Source: Saprospiraceae bacterium
GTDB lineage: Bacteria; Bacteroidota; Bacteroidia; Chitinophagales; Saprospiraceae
Length of the DNA stretch: 64,000 nucleotides
Assembly: GCA_041392805.1 (NCBI GenBank)
Contig: JAWKLJ010000002.1
Span: 124,001-188,000, forward strand
Direction of reading: 5' to 3'
In this document: positions 37,092 through 46,392 of the stretch, one piece after another
How the letters are laid out: the number at the start of each line of letters is the position of its first letter
Position numbering within the stretch: position 1 is the first letter of the stretch
Translations under genes and position numbers: made by a program
The notes under the pieces: generated by a model
The model's database searches: none
Told to the model about the DNA's origin: nothing
What the model saw: only the letters and a program-made list of their open reading frames with translations

Positions 37092-39644
37092 ATGAAAAAA
37101 CAAGTACCGTTTTTATTGCTTTTTATTGTTTTACTTTTTGTTTCTTTTAATAGTTTTGCTCAAACTCACTTCACGGCTACCTTAACAGGGCAGCAGGAGA
37201 ATCCGGCTGTTGCAACAACAGCTATAGGTACGGGTGTCTTTCTCCTTACAGATGCAGGCTTAGAATTTTCCATTACAGTAGATAGCCTTGATTTTACAGC
37301 TGCCCATTTTCATAATGCAGCACCTGGTGCAAATGGCGGAGTGGTAAGGAATATCGGAAGCGATTTTATTGGAAATACGGCCTCTGGCATCTGGAAAAGC
37401 ACCGATGCGCAGCCACTAACAGCAGAACTTATCGCAGCGTTATTGGCAGGCAACATATATGTAAATGTTCATACAGCGGCAAACCCTGGCGGGGAGATCA
37501 GAGGGCAACTCAATGTAAGTGCAGGGACCTCCTTTACGGCAACGTTGAACGGTATTCAGCAGAATCCAGCAGTGACGACTGCCGCATCAGGAACTGGTTT
37601 TTTTACGCTCACTGATGCTGGCCTGATTTATGCCATAACGGTCGATGGCCTAGAGATGACAAATGCGCATTTTCACAAGGCAGGCATAGGTGCAAATGGT
37701 GGTGTATCGCATGGTATTTTCGATAAATTTGTAGGCAATCGGGCTTTTGGTGTTTGGACAAGTAGCGATGCTCAACCTTTAACGGACGACTTGATTACTG
37801 ATTTATTATTAGGAAATATTTATGTTAATGCCCATTCTGCGGCTAATCCGGGTGGCGAAATTAGGGGCCAGGTGCTATTGAACGGAGGAATGAGTTTTAC
37901 GGCCGACTTATCAGGAAGCCAAGAGAACCCCGCTGTTGAAACGGATGCTTCTGGAACAGGAGCATTCACTTTGACAGATGCTGGGCTGGTCTATAGTATT
38001 ACGGTTACCGGCTTGGAATTCACAGCGGCCCATTTTCACAATGCTGCTGCAGGTTCCAACGGTGGCGTCGTTCGCAATTTGGCTGGTAGTTTTACCGGAA
38101 ATACGGCGAGAGGCGTTTGGAAAAGCAGTGATGCCCAACCTTTGACGGATGACCTGATTGCCGAATTGCTGAAGGGGAATATTTATGTAAATGTGCATAC
38201 GGCGGCAAATCCTGGCGGTGAAATTCGGGGGCAAGTCAATTTGAATACAGGAGTGAGTTTTGCTGCGCATTTGAGTGGTAACCAACAGAATCCTGCGGTG
38301 ACCAGTGATGCCAGTGGTACGGGCTATTTTACCTTGACGGATACCGGCTTAGTGTTTGCGATAACGCTGGATGGTTTGGAAATATCAAATGCTCATTTTC
38401 ATGGCGGAGCACTGGGCGCCAATGGCGGGGTCGTCCGTGGCATCGCCAGCGATTTTGTCAATAACACGGCAAGAGGTGTCTGGAAATCGACGGATGCGCA
38501 ACCTTTAACCGTAGAGCTTTTGGCTGCCTTGCTAAGCGGAAACCTTTATATCAATGCGCATACGGCTGCCAACCCTGGTGGTGAAATTAGAGGGCAGGTT
38601 TTATCCAATTCAGGAACGAGTTTTGCTGCTCAATTGACAGGTGCTCAGGAGAACCCTGCTGTCGTGACAGATGCTGGCGGTACAGGTTCCTTTTTGCTAA
38701 CTGATGCTGGGTTGATTTTTTCGATTACGGTAAATGGTTTAGAAGTATCAAATGCTCATTTTCATAGCGGTGAGCTGGGCACCAATGGAGGAGTGGTCCG
38801 TGCTATACTCAATGATTTTGTAGGTAATACGGCGGTTGGCATTTGGAGTCCTTTAGATGCCCAACCTTTAACACCTGAGTTAATAGGTGCGCTTTTAGCG
38901 GGTAAACTGTATATCAATGCACATACTGCCGCCAACCCTGGTGGTGAAATTCGCGGCCAAGTCTTGTTGAATGGTGGCAAGGGGTTGTCAGCCAAATTAA
39001 TGGGGGCCCAGCAGAATCCTCCGGTGACCACTGCTGCTTCGGGAACGGGCGCCTTTACCCTAACAGATGCCGGTTTGGTCTTTAATTTGACGGTGTCAGG
39101 GCTGGATTTTACGGCGGCGCATTTTCACAATGCACCTATTGGTTCCAATGGCGGAGTCGTTCGCAATATCGGGGCTGATTTTGTCAACCATAGGGCGGCT
39201 GGTGTTTGGTCGGGCGCAGATCCGCAGGCTTTGACCGATAGCTTGATGGGAGAATTGGTGCTTGGGAATATTTATGTGAATGTTCATACAGTAGATAACC
39301 CAGGTGGTGAGATTCGGGGGCAGTTGAGTCCCTTTGATTTTACGACCAGTGTGGAATCTATTGAATCACTGACAACTGAGACAGAAGTAGGACAATTGCT
39401 GAATTTCCCGAATCCGTTTAAGCAATCAACGGAGATTCAATTTGAGCTAAAACAAGCAGCACAAACGACGCTGAAAATATACAACTCGGTAGGACAAGAA
39501 GTCGCCACGCTGCTAAACGAAAAAATGCAGACGGGACTTTACAAAGTAACGTTTGAGAGCCATAATCTTCCTGCTGGCATTTATTTTTCCAGGCTGGAAT
39601 CCGCTGGACAAAGCGCCATTGGAAAAATGATGCTGGTGAAATAA
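37092..39644 (+). CDS. Six-repeat CHRD domain protein, T9SS cargo
   Basis: An 850-residue secreted protein with a signal peptide (about 1-24, ending FNSFAQ). Six tandem CHRD domains of 121 residues each follow, starting near residues 26, 147, 268, 389, 510 and 631. Each has the pattern G-x-QQENPAV, GTGxFxLTDAGL, AHFHNAAxGxNGGVVR, SDAQPLT and NIYVNVHTAANPGGEIRGQ. The last ~80 residues are a T9SS type A sorting domain (FPNPFKQSTEIQFEL, LPAGIYFSRL). Repeats are similar but not identical at DNA level. CHRD is a domain first noted in chordin; its ligand in bacteria is unknown, and metal binding by the HFH and HT...E residues is possible. Confidence 0.93.
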   Translation: MKKQVPFLLLFIVLLFVSFNSFAQTHFTATLTGQQENPAVATTAIGTGVFLLTDAGLEFSITVDSLDFTAAHFHNAAPGANGGVVRNIGSDFIGNTASGIWKSTDAQPLTAELIAALLAGNIYVNVHTAANPGGEIRGQLNVSAGTSFTATLNGIQQNPAVTTAASGTGFFTLTDAGLIYAITVDGLEMTNAHFHKAGIGANGGVSHGIFDKFVGNRAFGVWTSSDAQPLTDDLITDLLLGNIYVNAHSAANPGGEIRGQVLLNGGMSFTADLSGSQENPAVETDASGTGAFTLTDAGLVYSITVTGLEFTAAHFHNAAAGSNGGVVRNLAGSFTGNTARGVWKSSDAQPLTDDLIAELLKGNIYVNVHTAANPGGEIRGQVNLNTGVSFAAHLSGNQQNPAVTSDASGTGYFTLTDTGLVFAITLDGLEISNAHFHGGALGANGGVVRGIASDFVNNTARGVWKSTDAQPLTVELLAALLSGNLYINAHTAANPGGEIRGQVLSNSGTSFAAQLTGAQENPAVVTDAGGTGSFLLTDAGLIFSITVNGLEVSNAHFHSGELGTNGGVVRAILNDFVGNTAVGIWSPLDAQPLTPELIGALLAGKLYINAHTAANPGGEIRGQVLLNGGKGLSAKLMGAQQNPPVTTAASGTGAFTLTDAGLVFNLTVSGLDFTAAHFHNAPIGSNGGVVRNIGADFVNHRAAGVWSGADPQALTDSLMGELVLGNIYVNVHTVDNPGGEIRGQLSPFDFTTSVESIESLTTETEVGQLLNFPNPFKQSTEIQFELKQAAQTTLKIYNSVGQEVATLLNEKMQTGLYKVTFESHNLPAGIYFSRLESAGQSAIGKMMLVK

Positions 39645-39668
39645 GTCTTAATACTGTTAGCCGAGCGA

Positions 39669-39716
39669 GACATCAGAAGTTTACGGAAGGGTTAACCTGG
39701 CCAAACTTCTGATGTC
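39669..39716. repeat. Hairpin repeat family D, copy 3
   Basis: GACATCAGAAGTTT (39669-39682) pairs perfectly with AAACTTCTGATGTC (39703-39716) around a 20-nt loop. It lies between the convergent CHRD and riboflavin synthase genes and may act as a shared terminator-like structure, although no T-run follows closely. Confidence 0.8.
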
Positions 39717-39752
39717 TGCGGCTGCGGTTTATTAGTTTATTTTTTTACTCAA

Positions 39753-40370
39753 TCATATCCGACTATACATGCCTTCTCCATTTCCATAAACAGCCAGGTA
39801 TTTGGCAATGTATTTTCCTATCACATCAAACTCCAGGTTGACCAAATCACCCGGAGCCAGGCTATTAAAAGTCGTATGTTGGTACGTATAAGGAATAATA
39901 GCGACAGTGAATAAATCATCACGGGCCTGGACGACCGTAAGGCTAACACCATTGATACAAATAGAGCCTTTATCTACTAGGAGGTGCGCTGGCGTGGGTT
40001 GGTAGCGAAAGTGATAATACCAACTTCCATCCAAGGTTTCCACCTTGACACAGGTGCCAGTTGTATCAACGTGGCCTTGCACCATATGTCCATCCAATCG
40101 GCTGCCAGCTATCATAGCCCTTTCCAAGTTTACTTTATCACCCTCCTTCCATAGGCCAAGGCTGGACCGTTCCAGGGTTTCCAAAATGGCTGTAACGGTA
40201 TGGGTCTGTCCTGTTTGCCTGACCACTGTGAGGCAAACGCCGTTATGCGAAACACTTTGATCTATTTTGAGCTCATTTGAAATAGGAGAGGCAATCGTAA
40301 AATGCACATTTGAGCCTTCCTTTTCAATTTTTTCTACCGAGCCTAAAGCCTCGATGATACCTGTAAACAT
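39753..40370 (-). CDS. ribE: Riboflavin synthase, alpha subunit
   Basis: Dismutates two 6,7-dimethyl-8-ribityllumazine molecules to riboflavin. The 205-residue protein starts with the diagnostic MFTGIIEALGSVEKI and has two lumazine-binding half-repeats. In the first are SVSHNGVCLTVV, and NLERAM with GHMVQGHVDTTG; in the second are KGSICINGVSLTVV and VNLEFDVIGKYIAKYL. Complete. It starts only 1 bp from the stop of the upstream CHU_C gene, suggesting cotranscription. Confidence 0.97.
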   Translation of the reverse strand: MFTGIIEALGSVEKIEKEGSNVHFTIASPISNELKIDQSVSHNGVCLTVVRQTGQTHTVTAILETLERSSLGLWKEGDKVNLERAMIAGSRLDGHMVQGHVDTTGTCVKVETLDGSWYYHFRYQPTPAHLLVDKGSICINGVSLTVVQARDDLFTVAIIPYTYQHTTFNSLAPGDLVNLEFDVIGKYIAKYLAVYGNGEGMYSRI

Positions 40371-40371
40371 A

Positions 40372-43164
40372 TTAATTCCCTCTTAATAATTCAATGTAAC
40401 CACTTAGGATACCAGGTGCCTCTGTGATGCCAGCAACGCGCCGTTCAAATATTATGCAGGTATAGTAATAGGTCCCACTAGCCAAGGCTTTTCCAGCAAG
40501 GTTATTGCCATCCCAATTGATATTTGGATCGTTTGTTTCAAAAACCATTTGTCCCCATCTATTAAAAACTTTAAACTGTATGCTTTCGATAAAGCAGAAA
40601 GGATAAGGTTTGAATAGATCATTTTGACCATCGCCATTAGGTGTAAAGGCATTGGGCAGAAAATAAGTCGGACAGTTATCAACACAGAAAGTATTGCTGA
40701 ATGCACTCGTATTACCCAATGAGTCATAAGCTACCAATTTGTAGCAACCGGCAATTCCTGATTCGGGTTTATGCTCAAAGGTGGTGGTAAAGGCATCATC
40801 AATTCGTGCGATTTGGGTGAATGTTCCTGTTTCGGTTGGCGCATAATAGATATCATACCCTTGTACATCATCTCCTATCTCTGGACAAAGTTCCGCAGGA
40901 CTTATCCATGCCAGGGTGTTGAAGAGTTCATCTTCATTAGAACAATCAATTTCGGTACCACAAACATTGGACACGGTCAACTCAGGTGGGCACGGAGGCA
41001 CGTCGTCCATTGGGGTAGAACAAGCCACCTGGGAGTCATTGATAATGGGTGAAATGACACCTTCAACGCCATAAGAACCGATGCTTACAATTTTATAACA
41101 ATAATTGGTACCATTGGACAAGCCGGTATCGAGATACGAGGATTCCGTGACGGTAGCAATCGTATCAAAAGTGCCAAGGCCATTTTCTCGCAATACCAGG
41201 TACTGGAAATTATCCCAGGGCACCAATTCGGTCCAGGTCAATCGATTAGCATTATCAGTGGGGGTCACATTTAAGAATACGGAAGAAGCGGCATTGGTTC
41301 CGCCAAGGAGTTCATCCCCATTGATATAAAAATTGATTTTATAGCTATAAGGCTCTCCAGCTGTATTTAGGGCATTATCAATAAAGCATGTATCGTTTGC
41401 CAAGGCAAAATATTGGCTAGTAAAGCGAACACCGATTGCTTGGAAATCACTTTCATTATCAGTCTGTCCACTTGCTCGGAGCACTTCATAAACATAAGGC
41501 CCTGGATTCAGCAGGGTATCCAGGTCGCCAACTTGTGGTTTAGACCAACAGACTTCCATGCTTCCGTCTATATTTGAGGTCGATTGGACATCTACATTGG
41601 TGATAAGAGGAATATCTCTGTTCAGTTGAACGCAAACTTCTGCTGAAGGCAGGCTCTGGGCACCATTAAAGGTGTAAAGCCCTCCAGGTGTCGTTCGGGC
41701 AAATTCACCGAGAATTCTGTAGCAGTAGGTACGTCCCCGATCTACGGTAGGATCAAGGTAATAATACCGGCCATTAAGTACCTGCTTGATAGGTACCGGG
41801 GTGAGTTTGGTATAGCCTTTTCCATCCAGTCCGGGATCACATTTATCAATCGGGAAATTATTGCTGCCCTCTCGGCGCCATACGGTAAAACCACGGAAGT
41901 AATTGTCCGCCGCATCCTCGCAAACATAGGGTAATTTCCAGCTCACCTCCACCTGGCCGGAGCCTGCTGTAGCGCGGACGTCTTCCGGCGGCGGCCCGAC
42001 AACCTTTATGCGAACCGTCTTTAGGGTGGCCAGCCCCGAAGAATCACCGAAAAAGTTATCTACGGCCCGGAAAACCACGGAATAATATTGATCGAAAATA
42101 TGATCGCAGGTCGTTTGCCAACGGAAAGTCTTATTTACAGGATCATTCTGAAACGTATTGTTATCGGGAAGGAAGGTAGCAGGGGAATTGGCCACCTCAA
42201 AAGGCCCTCCTAATGCGGTCAGCCTGACCCTTTGAGAGGATTCAAAAATGGGAGCGGTAGCCACTACTTGAATTTCGACCACTTCACCTGCAATGACGCA
42301 TATTTCCTCTACAGAAGTGCTAATCAATGGCGGTTCATTTTCACAATCTTCAATCAGGATTTGCATATCTCTGATGATGGTATCGAGCGGTATTCCATTC
42401 CTATATTCTACAATAATAATGGCATAATTGTATTCACCGGCTCTTTGCGGAGCATCCCAGACAATATCTCCGGTGACTTCATCGATCGTTAGGTTATTAT
42501 TGGCACCGGGACTCACCTCATCAGGATACTGATAATTGGGAACCTCTAACCTTACATCCTGTTGGGGTATGATCTTGTGGTAAGAAAGGCTATCTCCATC
42601 TGAATCAAACGCATTGGGGTTGTGCGTAAACACCTTTCCCACACAACCTATATCAATAGGAGGTTGGAGCAAAACGGGCGAATTGTTGCAACCCTGAAAC
42701 TGAGGATTTGGAAAAGTATACCTCGTTTCAATATGAAATTTAACCTGATCAGAATTAGGAAAGTTAACATTCAATATACCCGCATTCCTATTAGGGTCAT
42801 TCATAGAGAGGACGTAGGAGCCTCTGGAGAGATAGGTATGAAAAGCGGTATAAATATTAAATTTGGTATCATTTTCAAGTATAATCCCTTGAGGAGGACT
42901 TCCTGGTCCATTGGCTCTGGGGACGCGTTCGCACTGCCCATCTCCCCAACAAATGGTCAGGGTATCCCGATCGGCGGGTCGACTACTTGCTTTGGTATAA
43001 GTAACAATCGTCGCCCTGATCGTTAAACTTTCGGTACAATCACCTATTTGTTCTACGGTAATTTCTCCTGCTCGGTTATGAGTGGCCAAAAGTGGGATGG
43101 TCCAAATCGGAGCAAGGAGTAATATTGATAATTTAAGGCGTAAAAAATAGACTTTTTGCATCAT
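40372..43164 (-). CDS. Large gliding-motility-associated (CHU_C) C-terminal domain protein
   Basis: The start at 43164 (MMQKVYFLRLKLSILLLAPI) gives a signal peptide; an ATG at 43227 lies inside a palindromic repeat and is unlikely. The ~930-residue protein has an N-terminal beta-rich region (THNRAGEITVEQIG), Ig/cadherin-like text (FDSDGDSLSYHKIIPQQDV; GDIVWDAPQRAGEYNYAI), and several fibronectin-type III-like modules (PPEDVRATAGSGQVEVSWKL). It ends in a CHU_C type B T9SS signal (FLPNAFTPNGDGQNDLFKPY, FKVFNRWGQMVFETND, SGTYYYTCIIF). A surface adhesin or matrix protein is likely. Confidence 0.93.
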   Translation of the reverse strand: MMQKVYFLRLKLSILLLAPIWTIPLLATHNRAGEITVEQIGDCTESLTIRATIVTYTKASSRPADRDTLTICWGDGQCERVPRANGPGSPPQGIILENDTKFNIYTAFHTYLSRGSYVLSMNDPNRNAGILNVNFPNSDQVKFHIETRYTFPNPQFQGCNNSPVLLQPPIDIGCVGKVFTHNPNAFDSDGDSLSYHKIIPQQDVRLEVPNYQYPDEVSPGANNNLTIDEVTGDIVWDAPQRAGEYNYAIIIVEYRNGIPLDTIIRDMQILIEDCENEPPLISTSVEEICVIAGEVVEIQVVATAPIFESSQRVRLTALGGPFEVANSPATFLPDNNTFQNDPVNKTFRWQTTCDHIFDQYYSVVFRAVDNFFGDSSGLATLKTVRIKVVGPPPEDVRATAGSGQVEVSWKLPYVCEDAADNYFRGFTVWRREGSNNFPIDKCDPGLDGKGYTKLTPVPIKQVLNGRYYYLDPTVDRGRTYCYRILGEFARTTPGGLYTFNGAQSLPSAEVCVQLNRDIPLITNVDVQSTSNIDGSMEVCWSKPQVGDLDTLLNPGPYVYEVLRASGQTDNESDFQAIGVRFTSQYFALANDTCFIDNALNTAGEPYSYKINFYINGDELLGGTNAASSVFLNVTPTDNANRLTWTELVPWDNFQYLVLRENGLGTFDTIATVTESSYLDTGLSNGTNYCYKIVSIGSYGVEGVISPIINDSQVACSTPMDDVPPCPPELTVSNVCGTEIDCSNEDELFNTLAWISPAELCPEIGDDVQGYDIYYAPTETGTFTQIARIDDAFTTTFEHKPESGIAGCYKLVAYDSLGNTSAFSNTFCVDNCPTYFLPNAFTPNGDGQNDLFKPYPFCFIESIQFKVFNRWGQMVFETNDPNINWDGNNLAGKALASGTYYYTCIIFERRVAGITEAPGILSGYIELLRGN

Positions 43165-43197
43165 TCCCTGGTTCTTTTGTCGAATGCTTAGTAGTTT

Positions 43198-43320
43198 GAC
43201 GGAAATAAATGATCCCCCTTTTTTCAAAGATTCGCGAATATTTTCACACCACTTCCTTGCAGTCAGTTGCTTTGAAAATTTTAGTGAATCAAAAGCGGGA
43301 TCATTTATTTTTTTTCCGTC
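43198..43320 (+). repeat. MITE-like palindromic element family A, copy 4
   Basis: A 123-bp element with GACGG (43198) and CCGTC (43320) ends, same orientation as copy 2. The direct repeat TTAG flanks it at 43188-43191 and 43323-43326. Here both outer arms read GATCCC where copy 2 reads GATACCA, so the two arms changed together (AAATGATCCC left, GGGATCATTT right). It lies about 34 bp upstream of the CHU_C gene start. Confidence 0.87.
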
Positions 43321-43431
43321 CCTTAGCTTTTCGACAAATTAAATAAACTTCTGGAAAAACGCTAACGTTTCTCATGGCATGTTCCTTTTCAAAACGCATA
43401 ATAGATAGAAATTGTTTCTAGCTGACAAACT

Positions 43432-44322
43432 TTATCTATCTAAAGCTGCTAAACAGGAATTTAGTCCAATCGTCCAATGGGGAATGCTCAGTCCAAAAGT
43501 TGCTTTTATTTTGCCTTTATTCAGGACGCTGAAAGGTGGTCGTTTGGCCGGAGTGGGATAGTCTTTCGATTCGATGGGAAATACCTGACAGTTGATCTTT
43601 GCCATTTGGAAAATAATGGTTGCAAAATCGTACCAACTACAGACACCTTCGTTGCTATAGTGAAAGATACCATGCAGTGTTTGAGGTGTTATTTTTTGTT
43701 GCTGCACTTGGTCAATGATTTGCAGGATGGCCTCTGCGAGGTGTTTGGCGTAAGTTGGGGTTCCGATCTGATCAAAAACGACCTTAAGTTCAGCTCGTTC
43801 TTGGCCAAGGCGTAGCATGGTTTTAACAAAGTTGTGGCCAAAGGAGGAATATACCCAAGAAGTACGGATCACCATGGTCGGATGATGTAGGGTGAGGCCG
43901 ACGTTTTCTCCATCCAATTTGGTTTGTGCATATACACTTTGTGGCAGGGTGGGAGCATCCTCTGTGATAGGATAGGGGCTGCTGTGGTGGTACACATAGT
44001 CGGTGGATAAATGGATGAGCGGTGCACCGTATTGTTGGCAAGCCATTGCAAGGTGGCGAACGCCCTCGACATTGACTGCTGTTGCTTGCTGCGTATCGTT
44101 TTCTGCTTTATCTACCGCCGTATAGGCTGCGCAGTTAATACAATAATGAATAGTTTGGGTAGCGAAAAAAGCATCCACTGCCTTTTTATCGGTAATATCT
44201 AATTGTGTGCTACCGACGCCTATCAAATTAAATTGAGGGAACTGAGGTGCTAGCTGTAATAATTCCTGGCCCACCTGTCCATTGGCGCCAGTAATAAGCA
44301 ATGTGGGGGTTTGCATATGCAT
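43432..44322 (-). CDS. rfbD: dTDP-4-dehydrorhamnose reductase
   Basis: Last step of dTDP-L-rhamnose synthesis: NAD(P)H reduction of dTDP-4-keto-rhamnose. The 296-residue extended SDR has ITGANGQVGQEL at 10-21 for nucleotide binding, STDYVY at 106-111 and the catalytic YAQTK (Tyr131, Lys135). The C-terminal substrate region shows RPPFSVLNKGKIKATFG. ATG codons at residues 1 and 3 are both usable. It follows rfbC by 79 bp; the synthase and dehydratase genes (rfbA, rfbB) are not in the window. Confidence 0.95.
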   Translation of the reverse strand: MHMQTPTLLITGANGQVGQELLQLAPQFPQFNLIGVGSTQLDITDKKAVDAFFATQTIHYCINCAAYTAVDKAENDTQQATAVNVEGVRHLAMACQQYGAPLIHLSTDYVYHHSSPYPITEDAPTLPQSVYAQTKLDGENVGLTLHHPTMVIRTSWVYSSFGHNFVKTMLRLGQERAELKVVFDQIGTPTYAKHLAEAILQIIDQVQQQKITPQTLHGIFHYSNEGVCSWYDFATIIFQMAKINCQVFPIESKDYPTPAKRPPFSVLNKGKIKATFGLSIPHWTIGLNSCLAALDR

Positions 44323-44401
44323 ATTGATTTTTTCCTACTACCTTCTTCTGAGGTTTAATAGCTTGGTATTTTTTAACCAGGAAAAGGAATGTAGCTGACC
44401 A

Positions 44402-44968
44402 CTAGCGGGCTTTTTCCAGTTGGATAAACTTACGGTGTTGATTAAAAAGTGGTAATTGATGATCCTTTTCAGAGATAATCAGGTCCTCGTGATTAATCTG
44501 CCAATCAATATTCAATTTTGGGTCATTATAGATAATTCCGCCTTCATGCACCCTGGAATAAAAGTTGTCCACTTTATAACTGAAAATCACCGTTTCGCTG
44601 AGGCAAACATAGCCATGGGCAAAGCCTTTAGGTACAAACAATTGTTTTTTATTTTCAGCACTCAGGTGGATACTAAAAGATTCTCCGAAAGTTGGAGAGC
44701 CTTCGCGAATATCAACAACGACATCGAGTACTTCTCCTTCAATCACACGGACCAACTTCGCCATGGCGTAGGGTTCGATTTGATAATGCAAGCCCCTGAG
44801 GACCCCATAGGAGGATTTGGCTTCATTGTCCTGAACAAAAGTGACATGAATACCGGCCTCTTGAAAGGTAAGTTGGTTGTAACTTTCAAAAAAGTAACCT
44901 CTGTAGTCTCCCCAGACCTTTGGCTCGAAAACGATTAGGCCAGGAATGTTTGTTTCATTGAATGGCAT
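44402..44968 (-). CDS. rfbC: dTDP-4-dehydrorhamnose 3,5-epimerase
   Basis: Third step of dTDP-L-rhamnose synthesis. The 188-residue cupin shows EPKVWGDYRGYFFESYN at 15-31, the catalytic His61 in GVLRGLHYQ, and Lys/Arg substrate contacts in AKLVRVIEGEVLDVVVDIR. PKGFAHGYVCLSE at 113-125 and the Tyr-containing SYKVDNFYS follow. It is flanked by der upstream (54 bp) and rfbD downstream on the same strand. Confidence 0.97.
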   Translation of the reverse strand: MPFNETNIPGLIVFEPKVWGDYRGYFFESYNQLTFQEAGIHVTFVQDNEAKSSYGVLRGLHYQIEPYAMAKLVRVIEGEVLDVVVDIREGSPTFGESFSIHLSAENKKQLFVPKGFAHGYVCLSETVIFSYKVDNFYSRVHEGGIIYNDPKLNIDWQINHEDLIISEKDHQLPLFNQHRKFIQLEKAR

Positions 44969-45022
44969 CTATCCTTTTTTCAATCATTAGGTGAATAAAT
45001 AATGATTTGTTAAAAAAGCGAT

Positions 45023-46324
45023 TTATTTCTCTCTGAAGAAAACAGAAATAGGTACCCCTGTGAAGTTGAAATTTTTGCGAAGTTGATTTTCCAAAAAATT
45101 GCGGTAGCTTTCATTTACTTGTTTTGGGCTATTGCAAAAAAAAGCAAAAGCCGGATAGTAGGTGGGCAGCTGCGTTACATACTTTATTTTTATCAGGCGC
45201 CCTCTGTAGGCTGGTGGAGGTGTGCGTTCGATAATACCCAGCATCAATTCATTGAGTTCAGAAGTTTTTATTTTCCGTTGTCTGTTTTCATACACTTCCA
45301 AAGCAGCTTCGACGGCTTTAAAAATGCGTTGTTTTTCTACAACGGAGGTAAAAATCACCGGTACGTCATTGAAAGGAGCCAATCGGTTACGAATTTCTTT
45401 TTCAAAATCACGAGCGGTATTCGTCTCTTTTGGTAACAAATCCCATTTGTTTACGAGGATAACGATCCCTTTGTTTCGTTTTATTGCCAATCGGAAGATA
45501 CTTAAATCTTGTGCTTCAACACCTGCTTGGGCATCAATCATTAACATGCAGACATCTGCTTCATCTAAAGCCTTAATGGCGCGCATGACAGAATAGAATT
45601 CCAGGTTTTCGTGAACCTTTGCTTTTTTACGAATACCAGCAGTATCAATCAGAAGAAATTCTTTACCAAATTTGCTGTATTTGGTGTGAATAGAATCGCG
45701 GGTGGTTCCAGCAATGTCCGTCACAATATTTCGCTCTTCGCCTAGCAATGCATTTGTCAATGAAGACTTGCCGACATTTGGTTGCCCCAGAATGGCAATT
45801 TTCGGCAGACCTTCTGCAAATTCTGGTTCTTCCTCAATTTTATCGGTTAAAGCATCCAGGAGCTCTCCTGTTCCACTGCCTGTGATCGAAGAGAGGAAAA
45901 AAGTTTCCTCAAATCCGAGGCTCCAAAACTCGTTGGCTTCCAGCTGCCGCTGAGAATTATCCACTTTATTTACGGCTAGCAATACGGCTTTATCCGATTT
46001 TCTGAGCATTTCGGCTACCTGCTCATCCAGATCGGTAATGCCAGTGGTGACATCCACCATGAAAATTAAAATACTGGCTTCTTCGATGGCGATTTTGACC
46101 TGAGAACGAATGGCTGCTTCGAATACATCTTCCGAATTTTGCACGAATCCGCCTGTATCAATGACCGTGAAATTTTTTCCGTTCCAATAACTTGCACCGT
46201 ATTGTCGATCCCTGGTGACACCACTCGTGTCATCAATAATGGCTTGTCGTTGGCCGATCAAGCGATTATATAAGGTCGATTTTCCGACATTTGGCCGCCC
46301 CACAATAGCTACTATATTCCCCAT
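45023..46324 (-). CDS. der: Ribosome biogenesis GTPase Der (EngA)
   Basis: A 433-residue double GTPase required for 50S assembly. The first G domain has GRPNVGKST at 9-17, VIDTGGF and NKVD; the second has GQPNVGKSS at 180-188, LIDTAGIRKKAKV and NKWD. A KH-like C-terminal domain follows (RGRLIKIKYVTQLPTYYPAF). Complete. First gene of a der-rfbC-rfbD run on the minus strand. Confidence 0.98.
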   Translation of the reverse strand: MGNIVAIVGRPNVGKSTLYNRLIGQRQAIIDDTSGVTRDRQYGASYWNGKNFTVIDTGGFVQNSEDVFEAAIRSQVKIAIEEASILIFMVDVTTGITDLDEQVAEMLRKSDKAVLLAVNKVDNSQRQLEANEFWSLGFEETFFLSSITGSGTGELLDALTDKIEEEPEFAEGLPKIAILGQPNVGKSSLTNALLGEERNIVTDIAGTTRDSIHTKYSKFGKEFLLIDTAGIRKKAKVHENLEFYSVMRAIKALDEADVCMLMIDAQAGVEAQDLSIFRLAIKRNKGIVILVNKWDLLPKETNTARDFEKEIRNRLAPFNDVPVIFTSVVEKQRIFKAVEAALEVYENRQRKIKTSELNELMLGIIERTPPPAYRGRLIKIKYVTQLPTYYPAFAFFCNSPKQVNESYRNFLENQLRKNFNFTGVPISVFFREK

Positions 46325-46392
46325 GTTGTTGATTTAGAGCGCAAAAATACAAAAAGGCTTTACTTTAGACAATACAATTGTTGCTTTTCGGA

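Noticed and set aside
43165..43227. Longer CHU_C protein start at 43227
   Set aside because: The extension runs through the family A element; the ATG at 43164 starts a normal signal peptide.
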